Source: Endotrypanum monterogeii
Taxonomy: Eukaryota; Euglenozoa; Kinetoplastea; Trypanosomatida; Trypanosomatidae
Reading direction: 5' to 3'
DNA length: 64,000 nt
Assembly (NCBI GenBank): GCA_000333855.2
Contig: CM007323.1
Location: forward strand, 273,604 to 337,603
Positions within the stretch are counted from its first letter, which is position 1, and each line of letters begins with the position of its first letter. The notes under the pieces were generated by a model. That model did not search any database. It saw only the letters and a list, made by a program, of their open reading frames with translations, and was not told the origin of the DNA. This document shows positions 58,986 through 64,000 of this stretch, in pieces. The position numbers were made by a program, and so were the translations under genes.

Positions 58986-59005
58986 NNNNNNNNNNNNNNN
59001 NNNNN

Positions 59006-59102
<97 letters not shown>
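58892..59102. repeat. (GT)n microsatellite interrupted by N
   Basis: About 190 visible bases of alternating G and T, with a few GC interruptions on the left half, broken by 20 N at 58986-59005. The true length is unknown because the gap falls inside the repeat. Confidence 0.97.
58986..59005. other. Assembly gap (20 N)
   Basis: Twenty undetermined bases within the GT microsatellite, most likely a collapsed repeat. Confidence 0.99.
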
Positions 59103-59104
<2 letters not shown>

Positions 59105-59378
59105 TTGGAAATAAGAAGTGAAGAACACATGAAGGGATTAAGAAAGGGAAGGGAGAGGTAGGGAATCGATACAGAGAAGAGTTTTGTGTCAGCCTACCCA
59201 TGAGATGCTCTCTTTCAAAAAAAAAAAAATCACCGTGGCCATCATGCCTCAAAGTGGGGGAAGAGGAATCGTGTGGCGAGTCCTTCACATGTTCGGAAGG
59301 AAGCCAGGTTCGACGAGCTATTGGTGGCAATCTTTTTTTTTTGTGTGTCGTGCAGTACACATCTGGTTTGGCATGCAC

Positions 59379-59426
<48 letters not shown>

Positions 59427-60085
59427 AGTGGAGTTGGCTTGACAGGGCCAGTATAGCCAAAGGAAGAGGGATCACACGCACATACGTGGTATATTTAATC
59501 GGTTGTTCTGTTGGCAGGGTGGCGAGGGAGGAGGGGGGGGGCTGAACTACGCGTCCGCATTTGTGGGGATGGAAGGAAATGTCCCTCCTCTCTCTCCCTC
59601 CCCCCTCACACTCATATGCAGTACAATATGCTTGTTCTGCTTCCCCCCCCACCACACACACCTCGTCCTTCCCTCGCCCATTATCAACAAAAATATATAT
59701 ATGTATTTTTTTCCGGATGGCGACCGACTTTCGTCGATGTTAATGACGTTGGTGATGCATCACCTTAGACGACCTCTGCATCACATCTGGCCACCGGCAT
59801 CTTTGGTCGCCCAGCCTCTTGTGCACACCAACTCATTCGTGTAATGCACGCAGACAGGAGAACCCGAGGTGTGAGAGACACACAAACGCTATTTTTCAAA
59901 CACAAACAGTTGCGTCAACGGAGGACTTGCGTAAGAAGAAACAGCGAACCCCATGGACATCGAGGCGACGGGCAACATGGGTGCCCTGCTCGGGGCAGGA
60001 GGAGGGGGGGGGCGAGTTAGAAAGAGGAGCAGGACCCCCCCCCCTCCGGTGGTCTCCTGTATCACGTTGGTGTGCAACTAGGCCT

Positions 60086-61210
60086 TTATTCTTCGTCTCC
60101 AGCGGCGTACCCATCGTTTTCCTCGCCTGCGACCTCAAATGGGTTTGCCTGCTGCGCTGCTGCCGCCGCCTCGCGACGTTGGCGCTTGCGGTCAATTTTT
60201 TCATCGTGCAGCTGTCGTTTGCGCTGCACATTTTCGTCCTGCACAGCGCGGCGCTTCGCCTTTTCTGTTCGGCGTGCTCGTACCTTTGACGCGTTTGCTT
60301 GCACTTCGCGCAGTGATTTCTTCTCTGTTCGGTGGTAGATGACTTCGCCGCTAGCAAATCCGTTCTCGACCTTGCTCAGCTGCAGTGACATACGCGGGCC
60401 GATCTCCTGGAGCTTCACGCGGCACTGCTCTCGATGCTGGCGGAATGGCTGCACAAGCGGCACCTCTTCTCCCTCGCCATCGGTGTCCGACCAGGCGTCC
60501 TCGCGGTCCAAAACTTCATCGATGCTCTCCAACGTCCCTAATTTTGTGGGGCGGCGATTTTCTAGGAGTTTCTTCACCGTCTTGGCGACACCAACGGTGC
60601 GCGCGTTCACGAAGTAGTGCCGCACCTCTATAACGTGCTCCACGTGGTCGTAGTGAAAAAGACAGATGCGCTGGATTTCGCTGTTCTGTATAGTCTGCAC
60701 ATTCACTGAGGGAAAAAGCGCTTTGAACGTTGCAGCGAGCAGAGGCACCTCCGTTCGGCGAGCCAGGTCGGGGTGGGTGAAGTTATTGAGCACGACAATA
60801 GGAGCAACCTCCCATGCCACCCGGTCGACTGACACAGGACGACGCTGCTTGGCAACGATCTCCTTGTGAAGGGTGAAGCTCAGGACGCGAAACGAGAGCG
60901 TCGGTCCGTTAAAGAAGCGCATGATGCGTAGCGACGTCCCCTGCGATGGGGCAGTGAACAGCTGCAAATGAGAGACGCTGAAGGTGGCAGCCACTGAGAG
61001 AAAGTCCTTCAGCGACTTGTTCTTGCCGTGGAGCTTCTTGCTGCTCCAGGGGAGAAAGACGTTGCGCCATTCGTGCATTAGTGAACGCACATGAACTCCA
61101 ACCTCTCCACGGTAGATGATGATGGATTTTGGGGTGCTCTTGTCCGCCTCGGTCGTGTCCACTTTTCCCGGCATCACCGCCTTTTCTGTTTTGCCCATCT
61201 TCGCAGTCAT
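60086..61210 (-). CDS. SSF1: Brix-domain ribosome biogenesis protein SSF1/Peter Pan
   Basis: 374 residues from the ATG at 61210 (MTAKMGKTEKAVMPGKVDTT). An open frame extends 60 codons up but crosses a (CA)n repeat and was not used. The Brix domain spans about residues 28-290: IIIYRGEVG, LMHEWRNVFLPWSSKKL, LKDFLSVAATFSVSHLQLF, TLSFRVLSFTLHKEI, then RHYFVNARTVGVAKTVKKLL, which matches the GVSKSVKKL-type motif of Ssf1/PPAN, and ending LQEIGPRMSLQLSKVENGFASG. A basic, Lys/Arg-rich C-terminal tail follows (EKAKRRAVQDENVQRKRQL). In yeast the protein acts in the nucleolus in 27S pre-rRNA processing with Rrp14 and Rrp15 for the large subunit. Length is close to that of the family. Confidence 0.93.
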   Translation of the reverse strand: MTAKMGKTEKAVMPGKVDTTEADKSTPKSIIIYRGEVGVHVRSLMHEWRNVFLPWSSKKLHGKNKSLKDFLSVAATFSVSHLQLFTAPSQGTSLRIMRFFNGPTLSFRVLSFTLHKEIVAKQRRPVSVDRVAWEVAPIVVLNNFTHPDLARRTEVPLLAATFKALFPSVNVQTIQNSEIQRICLFHYDHVEHVIEVRHYFVNARTVGVAKTVKKLLENRRPTKLGTLESIDEVLDREDAWSDTDGEGEEVPLVQPFRQHREQCRVKLQEIGPRMSLQLSKVENGFASGEVIYHRTEKKSLREVQANASKVRARRTEKAKRRAVQDENVQRKRQLHDEKIDRKRQRREAAAAAQQANPFEVAGEENDGYAAGDEE

Positions 61211-62253
61211 TCTTCTGTTGAAGCTCTCCACCAAGCGACGATGTGTGTGTGTGTGTGTGTGTGTGTGAAGGCAGAGTGCAGTGTAAAGGATGGAAAGGTA
61301 GGCGCCCGGGATGAGAGCAGGGAGGACCCACAATCTGCTCTCTAATGTGTGTGGGTGACCCTCTTTATAGGCACACGGAGGAAGGGGCACACAGTCACCC
61401 GCACAGTGAAAGGGGCAGCGGGGGGGGGGGGGGAGGGGGAGGGGATGGGGATAGATGCGTAAAAGGTGTGTGGGGGGCTGTGGGGGGGGAGGGAGGAGGG
61501 TGGAGGGTGGAGGGGGGTGGAGGGGTAGTCTGAGGAAAGCGCTTATGTTCAGGAAGAACAGTCAGTCGACGGGTCAGCGATAACAAATGGTAATGTGTAC
61601 CACAACCCTCCAGGGATATATATATATATATATATATACGTATATATATACGCCTTGCCGCAGTGGAACAGATTGTCCGCAGATGGCTGACTTAAGGCAA
61701 AGAACGGCGATGCTCAGACCGAGTCCTTGCTTCTATAATAATCGAATCGATCTGAGTCTCTGCACACGTGTCAGAGAGCTTGTCTCTGTCTGTGGATGAA
61801 TACCACATGAGAATAGTGATTGTCGTTTTGCGGCTGCACCACCACAAAAAAAAAAGGGACGGGGGGGGGGAAGCGGAAGGGAAGGGAAATGAAGGTGGCC
61901 ACTTCCTTCTTCCCCCTCACCGTCTTTCCTCCACTTACTAAGCCACTTTTTGTGTAGTCGTATTCGCTCATTTGTTTGCTCTGCGGCAGCGGACAGAATA
62001 TCTTCAACAGGTTGCGGTTGCCGTCATGAAGCAAATTTGGGTGGTGGTGGTGGTGGGCGGGGGGTGGGCGACCCTATTCACCTCCTCCCGAAATACACAA
62101 ATAGATCACACCTACCTTGCCCCCCCCCCTCCTGCTTGCACTGACGATAAGCTCATTTCTTTGGGCTCATTTCCATTCATGCGCCCCTGGTTCACGACCC
62201 CTGCACCATTAACTTCCGCGCGGGTATGGGCCATGACAAGATGACGTTGGTGC
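61211..62253. other. Intergenic, strongly G-rich with a TA tract
   Basis: No gene. (GT)n at 61241-61266, a G-rich block at 61419-61530 containing many runs of four or more G, (TA)n at 61616-61650, A-run at 61843-61856 with G-run after it, (GGT)n at 62041-62057 and a C-run at 62121-62132. Confidence 0.6.
61363..61440 (-). promoter_or_regulatory. Candidate spliced-leader acceptor for SSF1
   Basis: On the minus strand a C-rich tract at 61446-61419 and further C/T-rich sequence precede AG at 61364-61363, giving a 5' UTR of about 150 bases. An alternative AG lies at 61479-61478 after the C-rich block at 61530-61481. Confidence 0.4.
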
Positions 62254-63048
62254 CTACCGCAGCCAGTAACCCCAATCCCGACGTTTTTCACTGTTGATTA
62301 GCGAGTCGTAGTGCGAGGCGCACTGGGCAATGATGCCGAGCGCCGTCTCTGCGCCTTGAATTTTTCCATCGAAGGCAAGCTCATTTTTCTTCTTCCCCTC
62401 TGCCAATTTGTAGTTTTCAAACCAGTCGATGATGGCCGTCTGCAACTCATGCGGGACGTTGGCCAACGTCCCGTAGCCCTCACCTGCAGTCGGCGACACA
62501 GACTCGACGATAATCTTCCAGTCTGTCTCGCCTTGGTCGATCAGCCCAAGAACACCGAGGACGCGCACGGGCCCGTAGGCGCCGACACGATGCGGCGTGC
62601 CGAGGTGCACCACGTCAACCGGGTCGGCGTCGCCAGCACACTTGGTTTGTGGATCGATGTGCTGCGGGTCCTCCCACGTACGGGGAAGGAAGCCATAGTT
62701 GAAGGGCAGGTCGCCGTACAGGAAATACCGTAGAGGCTGCCCCTCTTTGTCTTTGAAGATGTCCTGCTTGATGGGGTTGTATGGCTCCTCTTTGCTCAGC
62801 TCTAGCTTCGCACGGGTGCCTTTGGGGATCTCCGTCACGCTTGTGAAGATAAGCGGATCGCCGCTGGTGCCAGGATGGAGGGGCAGGTCGTGCCAAGCCG
62901 ACATCACCGCATCTGTCGAGCTGTCTTTGAAGAAAAGGCGCCATGCCTTACTCGTAGCAGCGCCGTCTTCTCTGGTGTGGTACCTTGGCAAGGTGACAGC
63001 GCCGGCCGTCACCTGGCTCCTAAAAACCCTCAACGACCTACTGAACAT
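62254..63048 (-). CDS. Soluble inorganic pyrophosphatase (family I), mitochondrial
   Basis: 264 residues from the ATG at 63048 (MFSRSLRVFRSQVTAGAVTL); the frame is open eight codons further up only with TTG. The first 25-30 residues are Arg/Ser/Val-rich without acids, a mitochondrial presequence. The enzyme splits pyrophosphate to two phosphates with Mg2+. All key residues of the yeast enzyme have counterparts: EIPKGTRAKLE, NYGFLPRTWED, the signature GDADPVDV with its three aspartates, DQGETDWK, and NYK near residue 218. The mature enzyme is close to the family's usual size. It lacks the acidic N-terminal extension of the acidocalcisomal soluble pyrophosphatase of trypanosomes, so I favour the mitochondrial form. 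Confidence 0.95.
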   Translation of the reverse strand: MFSRSLRVFRSQVTAGAVTLPRYHTREDGAATSKAWRLFFKDSSTDAVMSAWHDLPLHPGTSGDPLIFTSVTEIPKGTRAKLELSKEEPYNPIKQDIFKDKEGQPLRYFLYGDLPFNYGFLPRTWEDPQHIDPQTKCAGDADPVDVVHLGTPHRVGAYGPVRVLGVLGLIDQGETDWKIIVESVSPTAGEGYGTLANVPHELQTAIIDWFENYKLAEGKKKNELAFDGKIQGAETALGIIAQCASHYDSLINSEKRRDWGYWLR

Positions 63049-63596
63049 CTGCGTGAGAGGCCCAGGTAGCAAACGCGTGCAATGCTCGTGTTGGCAATTA
63101 AGATTATCTGGAAGGATGAATGAGTGGAGGGCAAGTCGGAATCATGAGAAGGGGAGAAAAAGGAGGGCAGGGCAGGGACGGCGGTGTATATATGGAGGGG
63201 CATATACGAGGTTTGTGTGCCTTACACTGGCACTCCGCTGCCCATCCCCCCCGCCCCCCCCACCACACACGCCACGACATACCTTCACCGATCTGAAACT
63301 CGAGAACCACTTTCGCTTGGGGGAGTTGTGAGGTACACCAAGTCAAGTAGAAAGCATTTACAAGAACCTAAGGGGTGCAAGACGGTGTGAGACGACGAAA
63401 AGACGACAGAGCACCCCACACGTATGCACGCTGGCGAGGTGACACATCGCGATGACGAGCACCGTGTAAGCCGGCGCACGTGCAGCCATATATATATATA
63501 TATATATGTTAAATTTTTGTTCTTCACCTTACCGTTGACCACACGCTGCACGTGGGACAGACGGACAGAGGGGTGCAAGACGGTGTGCGACTCTTC
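63049..63596. other. Intergenic between pyrophosphatase and SFT2-like genes
   Basis: No gene. G/A-rich tract at 63144-63173, C-rich run at 63243-63263, and (TA)n at 63488-63508. Confidence 0.6.
63108..63172 (-). promoter_or_regulatory. Candidate spliced-leader acceptor for the pyrophosphatase gene
   Basis: On the minus strand C/T-rich sequence at 63172-63144 is followed after more pyrimidine-rich sequence by TTCCAG, with AG at 63109-63108; 5' UTR about 60 bases, the shortest in the window. Confidence 0.55.
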
Positions 63597-64000
63597 TCAG
63601 CCGAAAATGGCAGCGACACAAGCGTTGATACCCTTTGCCGCCATATTTCCCAACGGGCCCAAGAACATGGATGCATAGGTGAGCGCCATCTTCATTGTCT
63701 GACGCGCATAGGGGACGAAGCTTAGCGCGTACCACAGAATGCATGCAAATTGCGCCAAGGCCGACATGATGCAGAGTATGCTCGACTGAAGCCATAGAGC
63801 GCTGAACATAGTCAAGAACACCGACAAAACGTAGAGGCACGCCGCCTGGAAGCGATTCGCCTCAAACATCGTTCGCAGCTGCTGCATGCAGCCGGCGAGG
63901 AACATCGTGGAGCACAGACAAAATAAACTGCCGAATGTCACGAAGAAACTGAGCTTCCTCGGATAAACCCACATCGACATACCCAATATGATAAGCACGG
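63597..64000 (-). CDS. SFT2-family Golgi vesicle transport protein, 5'-truncated by window end
   Basis: About 134 C-terminal residues are present; the frame runs off the window edge, so the N-terminus and start lie outside. Hydrophobic segments occur near residues 15-38 (LSFFVTFGSLFCLCSTMFLAG), 51-71 (AACLYVLSVFLTMFSALWL) and 73-95. The last is the family hallmark: ILCIMSALAQFACILWYALS followed by FVPYARQTMK resembles the WYxLSxIPxAR ending of Sft2/Got1 proteins. In yeast Sft2 is a small tetraspan membrane protein that helps vesicles from endosomes fuse with the Golgi. The C-terminal tail after this motif, about 35 residues, is longer than in most relatives and itself partly hydrophobic. Confidence 0.87.
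   Translation of the reverse strand, partial: VLIILGMSMWVYPRKLSFFVTFGSLFCLCSTMFLAGCMQQLRTMFEANRFQAACLYVLSVFLTMFSALWLQSSILCIMSALAQFACILWYALSFVPYARQTMKMALTYASMFLGPLGNMAAKGINACVAAIFG

Larger units (their letters stand above)
58555..60085. other. Intergenic with long (GT)n tract and a small gap
   Basis: No gene is supported; the apparent open frames are translations of Thr-His or Cys-Val repeats. It holds a G-run at 58699-58711, (GT)n from 58892 to 59102 broken by 20 N, A-run at 59217-59230, (TA)n at 59381-59408 followed by (GT)n, and short G, C and T runs at 59529-59540, 59645-59652 and 60004-60046. Confidence 0.65.

Noticed and set aside
58599..59114. Frames of Cys-Val or Thr-His repeats
   Set aside because: Pure translation of the (GT)n microsatellite.
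1..64000. Retroposons, transposases, CRISPR arrays, rRNA or tRNA genes
   Set aside because: No reverse-transcriptase, transposase, spaced-repeat or cloverleaf-like pattern was noticed by eye; a tRNA scan and a search for short trypanosomatid retroposons would be needed to exclude them fully.

Overview
The window looks like nuclear DNA of a trypanosomatid, most likely of the Leishmaniinae (Leishmania, Leptomonas, Crithidia and relatives). Every convincing gene is long, intron-free and on the minus strand. The coding sequence is GC-rich with Ala/Ser/Thr/Pro-rich low-complexity tracts. Genes are separated by 0.5-1.6 kb of dinucleotide repeats and homopolymer runs, and most have a polypyrimidine tract followed by AG 50-300 bases upstream of the start, as expected for spliced-leader trans-splicing of a polycistronic transcript. 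No strand switch, tRNA, rRNA, CRISPR array or transposon was recognised. The species cannot be decided from the sequence alone.

Layout (all minus strand, so transcription runs from high to low coordinates): a 5'-truncated SFT2-family Golgi transport protein (63597-64000); mitochondrial soluble inorganic pyrophosphatase (62254-63048); Brix-domain ribosome biogenesis factor SSF1/Peter Pan (60086-61210); a CTDNEP1/Nem1-like phosphatase split by a frameshift (56415-58554); a large, probably mitochondrial helical-repeat protein (49605-55673); a leucine-rich-repeat protein (44747-48949); an unrecognised 1,497-residue protein (39557-44050); a scaffold gap flanked by hairpins and TA tracts (38470-38940); an unrecognised 2,122-residue coiled-coil protein (31585-37953); a C6H2 zinc-finger protein with a basic tail (28039-30987); a probable mitochondrial protein (26058-27242); a basic unrecognised protein (24009-25367); a choline/ethanolamine phosphotransferase (21257-23011); a 2,866-residue disordered and coiled-coil protein (11727-20327); a multi-span membrane protein (7975-11076); and a 6-phosphofructo-2-kinase with ankyrin repeats and an apparently dead phosphatase domain (377-6886).

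Genes in such arrays are usually functionally unrelated and regulated after transcription. The phosphotransferase and the Nem1-like phosphatase both touch glycerolipid metabolism (Nem1 controls lipin, which supplies the diacylglycerol used by the phosphotransferase), but they lie 34 kb apart and this is probably coincidence. The best leads are the loss of both catalytic histidines in the phosphatase domain of the PFK2-like protein, the frameshift in the Nem1-like gene, and the hairpin/TA structure around the 273-base gap.
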